Part shown: one piece after another, positions 1 through 12,300 of the stretch
Layout: the number at the start of each line of letters is the position of its first letter
Numbering within the stretch: position 1 is the stretch's first letter
NCBI GenBank assembly: GCA_023634235.1
Contig: JAMKCF010000018.1
Location: forward strand, 1,814,474 to 1,878,473
Length of the DNA: 64,000 bases
Direction: 5' to 3'
From: Pisaster brevispinus
Taxonomy: Eukaryota; Echinodermata; Asteroidea; Forcipulatida; Asteriidae
Translations under genes and position numbers: made by a program
Notes under the pieces: model-generated
What the model was told of the DNA's origin: nothing
Database searches by the model: none
Seen by the model: the letters and a program-made list of their open reading frames with translations, nothing else

Positions 1-165
1 CATAAAGGGATGGTACATCATTGTTTTTTGGAGAGTACTTACACTCCAATCTTCTAGTTTTTAAGACATATCATGAAGGGATACATGTAGTACACACACA
101 TGTACATCATTGGTTTTTGGAAGAGTACATTCATTCCAATCCTCTAGTTTTCATCAACAGAAAAG
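1..165 (-). repeat. Two satellite units, inverted relative to the 5.5-6.9 kb array
   Basis: About two units of the same repeat that forms the array at 5475-6860, but in reverse orientation (ATCATTGGTTTTTGGAAGAG at 107-126). The array may continue left of the window. Confidence 0.75.
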
Positions 166-318
166 GTTTGAGGACATTTGGTACTTCTTTAAACCTTTCG
201 TTAAAAAATTAATAATTTGTTTTATCAATACAAATGGCTTAAAGGATACTTGTTCTAAAGTATACAGTGTGCGTGTTTGTGCATTGTATTTGCATACCAC
301 AACATGTAAACCCCAACA

Positions 319-456
319 GGGGACTTTTGGGATGCTAGGTGGCAGCAGACTTATCAGGTAAACCCATAGTTCCCGGTAATGTGCACACTTAGAACTACAT
401 ATACAATGGAAATTTGCCTGGTAAGTCTGCTGCCACCTAGAGTTCAAAAGTCTCCC
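319..456. mobile_element. Hairpin MITE with CTCF-like motifs in its arms
   Basis: Arms of about 40 bp (319-362 and 412-456) are inverted copies of each other. Each contains CTAGGTGGCAGCAGACTTA or its complement and an outer GGGA-CTTTTG segment. Similar single arms occur near 15005, 18865-18900 and 32130-32170, so this is a dispersed family. The core CTAGGTGGCAG resembles the deuterostome CTCF consensus; this is a motif match by eye only. Confidence 0.65.
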
Positions 457-1100
457 ATTCCTCAAAATTTTATAAAAGTTTGTCTACATTATACACAACT
501 TCCAACAAGTACCTCTTATTTAAGAAAGTACTATTGACCCGCTGCCACACACGTTACATGTAGTGACTGTACCACACTGGCCACTTTGGGAGTCAACTGG
601 TGAGCGTGTAATCGCGGCGTCGCCTAAAATTCACACAGCCCTTTTTACCGCACAGTGACATTGACTCTCCGAACGGCACAGTCGAGACTATTGTACATGG
701 TGACGTCAGGCGGATTGAGTCAGTAGATAACGAATTGATAGTTAGCACATTAGTCTCGTGATCTGACAGATTAGAATAAATCAATTCATCCTTAGCCAAA
801 CAATGTGAAACATCCTTGAGGGATGTACACGTGTAGGGTCCGTCTTCACTTCACCAACCGACCAAAATCCAACGCCATGATAGGGTTCAGCATTCTCCCT
901 TATCAGTGGTCCGTTGGCCAAATGCTACATGTAGTTGAAACACCTCAAAGTCAAGTCAAAGGTCTCTTCCAGTGGTCAAGCTTGCTAGTCCAGTTTAAAA
1001 AAAAGCATACCTGTTCAATATGAAATGTGGACCAGTGAAAAAGCTGGTGGATTGGTGAAATGACAAGCTAACTGGTCCTGCTGGCTAGTTGCTGAAAAAG

Positions 1101-1578
1101 TTAACCCTAACCCCCATTAGGGTCTCTCTACAAAGCCTGCCAAATACAACAGAATGCAACACAGTTGAAATGAGAACCATGCCATATGCAACAAAATGCA
1201 ACAAGGGATATTGTTGCAATGTGCAGGCATGCTGTCTGGGAAAGGACTGAGCAAGGGTGTTTGCCCTGCTAAATGCAATAGTATGCACTTACGTCGTGGT
1301 GACTTTTTGTTAACTGTTATTATACAGTCTTATGAATATGATTTGAATTATGATTCTTACCTAATATTACCCATAAAAAACATTTTGAAATACCCATTAT
1401 AAGTTGTTCAGATACAACCCTGACAATAGAAGCACCCAAACCTATATGAAGTCACTTCACTGTTAAATGCAACAAATTCAGTCAAAGAATGACATATGAG
1501 TTGACTGCCAAATGCAACAGATTACAACAACTATTACCATTTGGTGCATATTGTTGCATTTAGCATGGTTAGGGTTAA
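1101..1578. mobile_element. Non-autonomous TIR element with TTAA target duplication, copy 1
   Basis: The element begins CCCTAACCCC (from 1105), ends GGTTAGGG (to 1574), and is flanked on both sides by TTAA. The interior has many TGCAACA words and no coding potential. A second copy lies at 2763-3251. TTAA duplication is known for piggyBac- and Kolobok-type transposons; which family mobilised this one cannot be told from the sequence. Confidence 0.75.
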
Positions 1579-1814
1579 GGGCAAATTCTGGTAAACTCAA
1601 CACCCAAACTGTTGGACTCTGGCTGTGGTGGTATGCCTGACTCCATGTAAAAAGCACAATCAGTCTTAGTTACTATTGCAGTCCTCAGTTCAACAAGATC
1701 AACAAAACAAGCTGTTGGATTTTGATGGGCATGTTGGTTTGGGAGTTTATACAGGTATATTAAAACCAAATGGTATCAAGTTTAATAATGTTAAAAATAC
1801 TAATAAATAATAAT

Positions 1815-2082
1815 AGTGGCTTCTTATATAGCGCTCTAATCCGCCACTCAATGGTGCTCTCAGCTCCCTGGGGAGTATACAGCTGGTGCTGCCAAGTATG
1901 TAGCGCACCAAGCAAAACCAATCACAAGAACCATCTCTACCCTCACTGGTACCCATTCACCCCTGGGTATGAAGAGAAGCAATTATTGTCTAGCTCAAGG
2001 ACACAATGTAAGTGTCATGACTGGGATTGGAACCCACACCCTGATGACTTAACCACCAGAACAAGAGTCCGACGCTAGACCA
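1815..2082 (-). mobile_element. tRNA-related SINE, minus orientation
   Basis: Reading the minus strand, a tRNA-like head with a box-B-like segment (GTGGGTTCCAATCC, complement at about 2026-2039) leads to a body ending in a GCGCTATATAAGAAG-type tail and short A/T-rich repeats. A related copy in plus orientation lies at 13566-13840. Confidence 0.6.
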
Positions 2083-2762
2083 ATTAAGCAATTAAATAAA
2101 TTAAATTAAATAATAAACGAACACAGACTATTGTTTAAAATACTCAAGATGTTACATGTACCTTTAAAATCGGTCACAAAATTGCAGTTTTTTTTTCCTG
2201 TGCCTTTTGCCGGAGTACCCCCCCCCCCAAATTCAACCTTGCTAATAGGACTTCCTGTAAATGTGTAAAAAGAGTGAGTGGTAGGATGACTTATTAGTCA
2301 CTCCTTAACATTGATATTTGCCGGGCAGTGGATTTTGTTAGTTTGGAAAAATTTCTTCTGACAAACGAAACATCAGAGTGTTTCCAAATTCTCCTTAAAA
2401 CTAGAAATCATTTGTCGGAATTCTGTAAAATATTATTTTCAAAGTAGAGTCGACTTTAAACAATTACAAATTTCATTTCCTAAATGTTAATACTGTGAAG
2501 AATGCTATTGTTATATCAATATCCCTTCTAGAACTGACAATCCTTTTGAAAACCGTATTATTGATATTAACAAATGTATATTAATTAAGATAATTAATAT
2601 TTGAGTTGTCACACTATGCGTGCAAAATCTACGGTCATTTCCTTACAAGATACGTACAACATTATTGTCGTCGTTGGAAATTTTATTTCCTCAGTTTTAA
2701 TGATGTGAAGAAGAGCCATGTTCATTTTGGAAAAAGGTACATGTACTTCCATTGTGAACATC

Positions 2763-3251
2763 TTATCCCTAACCCCAATTAGGGTCTCTCTACAAAGCCT
2801 GCCAAATACAACAGAATGCAACACAGTTGAAATGAGAACCATGCCAAATGCAACAAAATGCAACAAGGGATATTGTTGCAATGTGCAGGCATGCTGTTTG
2901 TGAAAGGACTGAGCAAGGGTGTTTGCCCTGCTAAATGCAACAGTATGCACATACATGTAAGTGTAATGTTTAACTGTTATTATACAGTCTTTTGAATATG
3001 ATTTGAATTATGATTCTTACCTAATATTACATCATACTTCTCAATACTTTTCCCATAAAAAACATTTTGAAATACCCATTATAAGTTGTTCAGATACAAT
3101 AGAAGCACCCAAACCTATATGAAGTCACTTCACTGCTGAATGCAACAAATTCAGTCAAAGAATGACATCTGAGTTGACTGCCAAATGCAACAGATTACAA
3201 AAACTATTACCATTTGGTGCATATTGTTGCATTTAGCATGGTTAGGGTTAT
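2763..3251. mobile_element. Non-autonomous TIR element, copy 2, with TTAT target duplication
   Basis: Nearly the same sequence as 1101-1578, in the same orientation, from CCCTAACCCC (2767) to GGTTAGGG (3247). It is flanked by TTAT on both sides instead of TTAA. It has a small insertion around 3030 relative to copy 1. The different flanks indicate two independent insertions rather than a local duplication. Confidence 0.75.
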
Positions 3252-5474
3252 AGTATATGATAAAATTTTGAAGGAGCAACACCAAGCCTAGGGCAATTCC
3301 ATGTAATGCCACTTTATTGGTATTAAAAATGTATCAACTAAGATAATCGACATGTGAGTCGTAACCTTGTGCGCAGCCCGTTTTATGAAAATGCTAAAAC
3401 CGACGGTTTCCGTTTACAATTCCTAAAACATCTGAAGCGAAGAGTCACTGCGTGTCATACATGTACACGTTCAACAGAGTCCCTCCCCCAGGGAACTCTC
3501 TCACAAGTCTCGAAATGTCCCAGAGAAAAGAGTCCAGAATGGGACAGGGAAGTTAAGCCAAAAGAAAAACCATCAGCGGTTCTTGTAAAAACTTTGCTGG
3601 GATTATTTCGTAAGAGTTCTTTTTACACCGGGCCTCAGTGGCTGAGTGATGTTAACAGACGATGATCATGTAGGTAAGAAAGTTTACTAAGTGTTATACA
3701 AAATTCTTGTGGGGTTGATATATTTTTTTTGTGGTGGGAAGAAATGGCCGCAAGAACAACAGCCTTTCTTCGTGTCTTTTCAAAAGGTTTGCATTTTGGT
3801 TCAGTCAGCACTTTCAAGTTCATTTTAAAATAAGAGTCCCATAACGCATACATGTAGTGCTTGTGCTTGGTAAAAATTGACATTATCAGATGGGCTAATG
3901 TACATGTATGTACATGGCACACTGGTAGAAAAAATTTATGAGTCTCGTAAAATAAGCTCAGTTTCTAAACGAGTAGACACAATGGTAGAAGCCAGAATTC
4001 AAGCTTATTTTTAACAAGTTCAACCAGTATGAGTGACTTCAGCCATGAAGTAGGGTCCCAGTCCTGCGACCAATAATCTCTGGAATTGTGTTTTAAAGTT
4101 TAATGGTATTGTGGCAACAAATTTTGCTGAAATTTTGTGATTACACAAGATTTTTTTAAATGTGGTTTAGAAGTGTAGTTCATGATAATTGCGCAATGAC
4201 ATACAGTCACTGTCTTCAACTGCCCGGTAACCAGTAACATATGGCGATAAATCTTTGGTAGAGTCTGGTAGCCAGTAACTGGTTCAGGTTGGGGGGACCA
4301 CTCATTTACTATTCTCTAGGGAAACTCGTTCTGTCTGAAACACTGTCAGCAGTCAAAAAAGCAAATGAACACCCCCCCCCCTAAAAATTTCCGTCATTTA
4401 TTTCAATTGCTGCAACAGAAATTAGGCCCATGTGAATGTCCACCAAATTTATTGATAAAAAAAAAAGTTAAAAGTTTCTCGTTGTGTCTCTAAAACATGC
4501 CCTCAGATTTTGCTGACATTTGAACCTGTGACCTCCGTATTAACATGCCGGTTGCTGGCACTCTACCAACTGAGCTCTCTAGCCCGAATGCTGGTAATCT
4601 TCCTATTTTGTATGTATATCTTTGTTTGGCGATACCAGTCACTGGCATCATCAAACAAAGATATTGACAAAAATGCGTAACCCAAAATTGAATTAAAATT
4701 TACAGTCCGATTCCCTTGTGGTTTATGTCTTGATAAAAGGATTATATGAGTGGGTAAAACTTCTCAGATAAATTTACATTAAAGAAGTATTTCTTGGCAA
4801 GGTGCACTTCTTGTATTATTTTGAGAGATTTTGACTCGTCCTTCTGTATTATCAATCAGAAGAATTGGCATCGGGCCCTTTCATGACAAAACAGCCTAAC
4901 TCAAAAAATGACATTTTGAGAAAAGCAAGTACAGAGAAAAGCAGTTTTTCTATCAAACTGGGACGCGAATGTAAAAAGAGGCCGAGATAGAACATGTTAT
5001 ATTCACATCCATACATACAATGTAGTATGCCTTTGAAACTTTGAAATGGAAAAAGTGCCCTTAATTTACCCAGAAATGATTTTATATAAAACAAATTTTT
5101 TTTTTTAGTTGGACTGTTTTGCCAAGGAAGGGCAGAGTGGAACACTGTACACATATGAGATGTCGTTGGAGTTCGGAGTTAATCATTTATTACAATCGCT
5201 TATAATCAATAAAAATCACACCATACACCCGGCCTGCGAAGATGACATCAAAGTCAGAGGTGGGGGGTCACCAGTCACAGAAGAAAGTTTTCTTGTTTTG
5301 TGGGCAGCAATCATTTCACTTTCAGAAGCTTCTCTCGAAACCCGTTTTTCTATTTTGATTTCTCATGTTATAAGCTCACATGAGCAATGATAAATTTCCT
5401 TCCAATGCGATGTTATACAGTGTTTTTCTTGAAAACTAGCGTAGAAGGTCTCACAAGATGACAAGTTGGTCGTA
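3252..5474. other. No recognisable gene
   Basis: A/T-rich sequence with short open frames only, none with recognisable protein character or convincing splice sites. A tRNA-like SINE lies at 4505-4745 on the minus strand. A homopolymer C run is at about 4371-4381. Confidence 0.5.
4505..4745 (-). mobile_element. tRNA-derived SINE, minus strand
   Basis: On the minus strand GGGCTAGAGAGCTCAGTTGG is a tRNA box A context, followed by a box-B-like GTCACAGGTTCAAATG about 45 bp on. The downstream body (GATTCCCTTGTGG at about 4710, plus-strand reading) matches the SINE at 12425-12590. It is not a functional tRNA gene because the acceptor stem does not pair. Confidence 0.6.
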
Positions 5475-6860
5475 TATTTCTTGAAAACTTAATGATTGGA
5501 ATGAATGGACTCTTCCAAAAAACCAATGATGTACCATCCCTTTATGATATGTTTCTTGTAAACTAGAGGATTGAAATTAGTGCACTCTTTCAAAAACCGA
5601 TGATGTACCATCCCGTTATGATATGTTTCTTGAAAACTAGAGGATCGGAATGAATGTACTCTTCCAAAAACCAATGGTGTACATGTTGTACCATCCCTTT
5701 ATGATATGTTTCTTGAAAACTAGAGGATTGGAATGAATGTACTCTTCCAATAACCAATGATGTACCATCCCTTTATGATTAAGTTTCTTGTAAACTAGAG
5801 GATTGGAATGAATGTACTCTTCCAAAAAACCAATCATGTACCATCCCTTTATGATATGTTTCTTGAAAACTAGAGGATTGGAATGAATGCACTCTTCCAA
5901 AACCCAATATTGTATCATCCCTTTATGATATGTTTCTTGAAAACTAGAGGATTTGAATGAATGCACTCTTTCAAAAACCAATGATGTACCATTCCTTTAT
6001 GATATTTTTCTTGAAAACTAGAGGATTGGAATGAATGCACTCTTCCAAAAACCAATGATGTACCATCCCTTTTTATATGTTTCTTGAAAACTAGAGGATC
6101 GGAATGAATGTACTCTTCCAAAAACCAATGGTGTACATGTTGTACCATCCCTTTATGATATGTTTCTTGAAAACTAGAGGATTGGAATGAATGTACTCTT
6201 CCAATAACCAATGATGTACCATCCCTTTATGATTAAGTTTCTTGTAAACTAGAGGATTGGAATGAATGTACTCTTCCAAAAAACCAATCATGTACCATCC
6301 CTTTATGATATGTTTCTTGAAAACTAGAGGATTGGAATGAATGCACTCTTCCAAAACCCAATATTGTATCATCCCTTTATGATATGTTTCTTGAAAACTA
6401 GAGGATTTGAATGAATGCACTCTTTCAAAAACCAATGATGTACCATTCCTTTATGATATTTTTCTTGAAAACTAGAGGATTGGAATGAATGCACTCTTCC
6501 AAAAACCAATGATGTACCATCCCTTTTTATATGTTTCTTGAAAACTAGAGGATTGAAATTAGTGCACTCTTTCAAAAACCAATGATGTACCATCCCGTTA
6601 TGATTAAATTTCTTGTAAACTAGAGGATTGGAATGAATGTACTCTTCCAAAACCCAATATTGTATCATCCCTTTATGATATGTGTCTTGAAAACTAGAGG
6701 ATTGGAATGAATGCACTCTTCCAATAACCAATGATGTACTATCCCTTTATGATTAAGTTTCTTGTAAACTAGAGGATTGGAATGAATGTACTCTTCCAAA
6801 AACCAATGAAGTACCATCCCCTTTACTTGAAAACTAGAAGATTGGAATGAATGTTCGTAC
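5475..6860 (-). repeat. Satellite array of about 75-bp units with a 454-bp higher-order period
   Basis: About 18 tandem units of roughly 74-86 bp, each with AACTAGAGGATTGGAATGAA, a C-rich ACTCTTCCAAAAACCA segment and ACCATCCCTTTATGAT. Blocks starting near 5637 and 6091 are near-identical over about 345 bp, giving a higher-order unit of 454 bp (about six monomers). Minus-strand reading frames stay open because many units are multiples of three long; this is a repeat effect and not a protein gene. Confidence 0.9.
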
Positions 6861-8100
6861 TCTTCCCAAAAAGTGCATGTGATGAAACAATACCTTGAAG
6901 TTGAAGCGCCTCGTCTAGAGAAATATCTTAAAGGTGAGAGAACTTCCTCTCTCAAACTGGCTGCAGTTTTACTCCAGGAGTTTACATCACAAACCGAAAG
7001 GGCTCTCCCCATTTCCTTAAGAGGGGTGACTCACTCCTGGTGCCTTGGCAAAGCTGTCACAGGTCTCCGAAACAAATGCAAGACGGCGGCCGTATCTGTT
7101 GAGACCGTATCTGTTGACGCGCGTGTCTCATTTTGTGCCTTGTCGACTCCGGCCGTTTTTAAAGGGGACGTTGAACCTCTTGTAAAATATTCGGAAAATC
7201 AAACTTTATTTTGAAATAATGATTGGATTTCTTGTGATCGCTGGCATGAAATGAGCGAAGTTGTACTATGTAATCACCCTAAAAGGTAGACATTATATAA
7301 ATAATGTTTTACTTTTTAAATAAATTTGATTCTGTGGTACAGCCAAAGGGGCTGAGGCGGTGTGGAGAGCTAACAAAATTATCATATGGTTTTTTTTTTT
7401 TAATAAATAAATAATAGTACATTCATATAGTGAACCTAATGTATTGCCCCGATATGGTGTTTATGGAAATCTTGAAGATTGGTCTCAAGGCACCCACCCA
7501 AAGCATACTGCTACCTACATGTACATGTAGTCTTGGTTCAAGACCATCTTGTTACTTATATCCCAGGATCCTGTTTGTAAAATCCGACGCACGATCCATT
7601 GCCACAAGAGGGTGCACTCTCACCCAGGCTGTTATCTCTGGGTGATAGCGGTTTTTCTGGCTGAGAGGGCTCTCTTTCGGCGAGAGAAATGAACTACAGT
7701 GAGTAGCGCTTTCTATGGGCGAGGGAAAATAACAGCAGGTCTGAATCAAGACTAACTTTTAGAGTTTCTACGATCTCATTGTTCATGTTGTTATTGTACA
7801 CTTGCGCTACAAATGGAAAGCAAACATGTTGGCACATGCATCCCCTGGCTTCCCCCCCCCCCTGAAAAAAAATCCTTCCTTGACTTAATTAGCCATTCTA
7901 ATTACCATACAATGCCAAGCGTGTAACTGTTTATGACCAACATGGTCATTAATATTCGGCTAAGAGCTTCTGGTTCCTTTGTTAATCCAAATCAATAAAG
8001 CTTTGTTGTTGACTTTTCTATGTTCTCCTTTAATTAACTCTCCACCCTGCTGGAACCAACAGGAGACCATCTGGACTGTATTCTCAAAGGGCTGCCTGGG
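6861..8100. other. No confident gene; one protein-like open stretch at 6873-7214
   Basis: An open frame begins exactly where the satellite array ends and encodes about 113 residues, the first 50 being plausibly helical (LEKYLKGER...LLQEF). A GTGAGAG donor-like site follows at about 6934. I do not recognise the protein. It could be an exon of an upstream gene or chance. The rest of the stretch is non-coding with homopolymer runs at about 7390-7400 and 7852-7862. Confidence 0.25.
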
Positions 8101-8101
8101 A

Positions 8102-8495
8102 AGGAACTACTGCTTACCAAATGTATCCACTTAGCAAAATAGTAACGGGGACCTGTTGTAAACCATGCATCAACAAATGACATCACTGTTACTTTTGGCT
8201 GGTGACCTATTTATAGCATAGAGAAAGGACAGCTGTTAAGTAAGCAGATACAACTGCTTACGAAATATATCCGCTCAGCAAAATATTACCAGGGGGTCTT
8301 GTGATAAAGCATGCATAAACAATTGACATCACTGCTACTTTTGGTTGCTGACCTATTTATAGTAAGCAGATACAACTGCTTACGAAATGTATTTGCTCAG
8401 CAAAATATGAGCAGGGGACTTGTGATATAGCATGCATTATAAACAAATGACATCACTGCTTTTTTTGGTTGCTGACCAATTTATAGTAAGCAGAT
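8102..8495. repeat. Three tandem copies of a ~122-bp repeat
   Basis: Each copy contains ACTGCTTACGAAATGTAT or a variant, a CAGCAAAATA segment, AAATGACATCACTG, and TTTATAGTAAGCAGA. The first copy is the most diverged. Confidence 0.8.
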
Positions 8496-9319
8496 TTGTT
8501 ACGTTCGTTTTGCTCCACACACTTTACAGCCGCAACTGATGTGTGATATGTACGTATGTATTCAGTTTGCGGTAACACCATGTGTATTTTTTTTACTTTG
8601 CTGTCCAGATTTGTTCTTGAGAACTTGTCTTGTTAGTAATTGTACTGCCAAGGAGTAGATTTCTGAATTCAGGAGACTACTTAAGTTCTGAAAAAAGCCT
8701 GTCCTGCTTGTTATATGGAACTGCTATTTGGGGGAGTTAGGAAATCGGTCAGGCTACTACTTTCGCCTAGTGGATCAAGGCACGGAGGTACTTCTACCTC
8801 CATGATCAAGGGGCCTTCTTGCTTTTTATAGCTCCATGTCGTTATTGATGTGTGATAAGCGATGCGTAAGCTAAGTGCTTGCCCAGTCTGTCAGACCATA
8901 GAGCTACAGCTCTATGGTCAGACAAACATCTACATGCCTCTCTGGTTGGATATCATTTGTCAACGCTTGAGTGGGTTTCTGGGCTGTTTGAAATAAGCCT
9001 CCCCTGCATGCCCTGGTGGTCTCTGGATGTAAACACATAGAGGGTCAATTAGGCTGGAGAACAAAGACTTCATGGTGATGACACTCACCTCATAAATTGT
9101 GGTAGCTGCTGACTCAGATCAGGGGGTTCTTTGTTCAGTGTCACCTCCATCTGCGATGCAATCACTTGTTGTCCACTCTGGAGAAGACAAACGGGTCATT
9201 TTTGCAGTGAGTAGAAGAGCTCAGGTGTCAAAGATTGGTGTTGGAAATATAATTGTTGTGATATTATTTTTTTTTTTGCTGGGCACTGGTCATATTTGAA
9301 ATTTATGTTTCTTCTACAG

Positions 9320-12300
9320 ATGAGAAGAAAGATTAATGATGCTTTCCGTCGACCAAAGACTGTAAAACTTCAGACCGACGATGACAGGGCTTCAGTGAAT
9401 TCTGGGGGTAGCGAAACTGAGGTTGATGAAGAAGGTGAGTGATTGATGATTAAAATAATAGTTTGTTAGTTTCAATTTGAACAGCAACTGATTATAAAGT
9501 TCATACCAGTACCAATCTTCCAGAGCTCTCTGAAAGCTCACTGATAAAGTTTATACCATTACCAATCCTCCAGAGCTAAGTGTCCATCTGAAAGCTCACT
9601 GATTATTAAGTTCATACCATTACCAATCCTCCAGAGCTAAGTGTCCACCTGAAAGCTCACTGATTATAAAGTTCATACCAGTACCAATCCTCCAGAGCTA
9701 AGTGTCCACCTGAAAGCTCACTGATTATAAAGTTCATACCGGTACCAATCCTCCAGAGCTAAGTTTCCACCTGAAAGCTCATTGATTATAAAGTTCATAC
9801 CAGTACCAATCCTCCAGAGCTAAGTTTCCATCTGGAAGCTCATTGATTCTAAAGTTCATACCAGTATCAAATCTTCCAGAGCTACATGTAAGCTTCCACC
9901 TGAAAGCTCACTGATTTATAAAGTTCTTACCAGTACCAATCCTCCAGAGAAATATTTCCATCTGAAAAACTGTTGAAGTTGAGGTCGTACAATGTACGTG
10001 TAGTATTTGAAGACCACACAAATCACATCCCTGTGTATGTACAGCCTCTTTAACAGACTGCCTCTCTAAGGGTGGATGGATTGCATCTTTAAAGATGTAC
10101 ATGTACTTCATCTTTATGGCCAAATTGAACGGGTTCCCGTAGCAACATGGCACTGGGGGTTCACACTTTCACATGTTGCCTAGGAACACAACTTCCGTTT
10201 TCCTGTAGATAAGAGACTAACAACTTCCTGTAGATCATCACAGGGTCATGCCACATGCTCACACACACACACACACACGCACCCACTCGTCCATGTTCAC
10301 ATCTTAGGTAGAGATTATGCAATTCCACAGGGAAATGAAAAGCATTTCTCTTGATGTAAACTGAGGGGAATGTAGTCTGTTCGGTTTTGGTTCTGTGTGT
10401 GGATGGTCAAGCTGTAGTTTCCCACAACACTCGCTGTTTTGAGTAATGGACAGAGTATGGGTGTTTCTCTGAAGGCCGGATTGACGTTAACATTGGTGCA
10501 GGTCTGTCTTTTTGACATTATTTTGTCTGTTATTAATTGTCTGGTTGAATTTAACAGTTGCTTGTGAACATGTACATGTACGCCTCGACCAGATTTCTTT
10601 ATACACTGTATGCACGGTCAGAGTTTATGGCACTGCTTGGCTTTGAATTCCAGTCTCTTTTTTAAACAACTTTTTGAAGTTGAGGCCAGGGCCCAATTTC
10701 TTGGCTCTGCTTACTGTAAACAAAGAATCGGCGCTTACGGAAGCAAGGAATTCCACGCTTACGTCAAGCGTATTTCACGGGTTAGCAGAGAATTTTTGCT
10801 TGCGCGCGTGCGTACTCACGTTACTAGGCATTCTTTGCTTACACAGCTAGCGCAGAAATTCGGCGCTTGCACAGTAAGCGCAGAATGGTGATCGCAAGCG
10901 CAGAATTCGGCGGTAAGCAGAGCCATGAAATTGGGCCTGGGCGGGTAAGCAACTAAGAAACCCTACTAAACCACTTCGGGTTGGTATTCTTAAGAATTAC
11001 TGTTCTCACCCGCGAAATTTTTTTAGGGAATTTTTTGGAGCATCTGGAGGGATCTTTTTCCTTTGAAAATATTGTTGCTGCTATTGCTTAGAGACTTGAT
11101 TTGCTAAGCAAAAAATAATAAGCTCAAAATGTGGCCCTTGACATTAAGATAAAGCAATCACTTGTAAGTGAGCATTGCACTATAGTTTGTATGAGGCATC
11201 ATTCAAATCCAAGTAACAAATAGGCTCATTTCCATTGGCATACTATTTATTAATTTCATCGTTATTATTTCATTTGGGGGGGGGATGGACGGGAGAATTC
11301 ACGGTAAGCAACAGCTGAGATGTGATTATCAATCATTGCTTTTTAACACAAGAACACTGCTTACATAATACATGTAATAACGTTTTGTTGTCTTTGTGCT
11401 TTAGCCATTTAAAAATGTCTTCAGCTGAAACACATTGATATCTGTCGGGTACATTTCTAGTTTCCGTTTCAAATGTTCCTTCATTTTAAAATAAAGCAAG
11501 TCTTTTCTAAAAAGAAAGTCGGTGAATGTGTAATGAATAAAGTTTCACAATTTGTTCATGCATTTTCTTTCAAGGAAACCGAGAGAATTTACATGTACAT
11601 GTATATCCTGTTCTAGTTGTACATAGGTTACATTCGTTCATGTGCCGTTAAAAGCTTTATGGATAAGATCTTAAAGAAGATTTGCACCCGTACATGCTGT
11701 AGTCCAGACTAGAGGTCACTGTAGTGCATGGATTTTATCAACATCCTGCTTGAACATCCAAAATGATAAGGCCATGTAAAAAAAAAAAGAAGTTTCTCAG
11801 CATCCTGCTCGGCAGCAAAAATAAAACCACATTGATTATTATAAGATGAATCATGTTGTACACTGGTATCCTAAATTGCATACCGTCACAACATCAATGA
11901 ACAATGAATGGGGACCAGTTGCTCATGACTTGGTACCTCTTTTGACCTCTTTTCTTTTGCGGGCTACATGTACCGTGCTTGAGTGTGCACGTGGAGTGGA
12001 ACGGCCGCAGGCCAAATTGATTTGCACTTTTAAATTAGAAATTTCCAGGAATTAGGAGCAAGCAAGGTATGCCAGGAAAGAGCAAGGTGAGATCAATTGT
12101 CCCTGGGAACGAGGTTGCTCTGGCACCGTGTTTTATGGTCTGGTTTCCTGTGTGTTTTTGTCGCAGTGATGCACAAAAGACTCACCCATGCCCGGGCAGT
12201 GAAGAAGAGGTCCTCCGTCTACTGTAATGCCAGCAAGTACCGCCGCATCACCCAGGACTCCAAACTCTACGAGTACCTTGTCGTCATCTCCTTGGAGTTC

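Noticed and set aside
1105..1130. Interstitial telomere repeat
   Set aside because: Only one or two TTAGGG-like words occur and they form the inverted ends of a MITE. The same words at about 13028 lie inside another MITE.
5637..6731. Minus-strand open frames of 114-120 codons over 5.6-6.7 kb
   Set aside because: They read through the ~75-bp satellite. The same peptide recurs with each monomer and in more than one frame, which is a tandem-repeat artefact.
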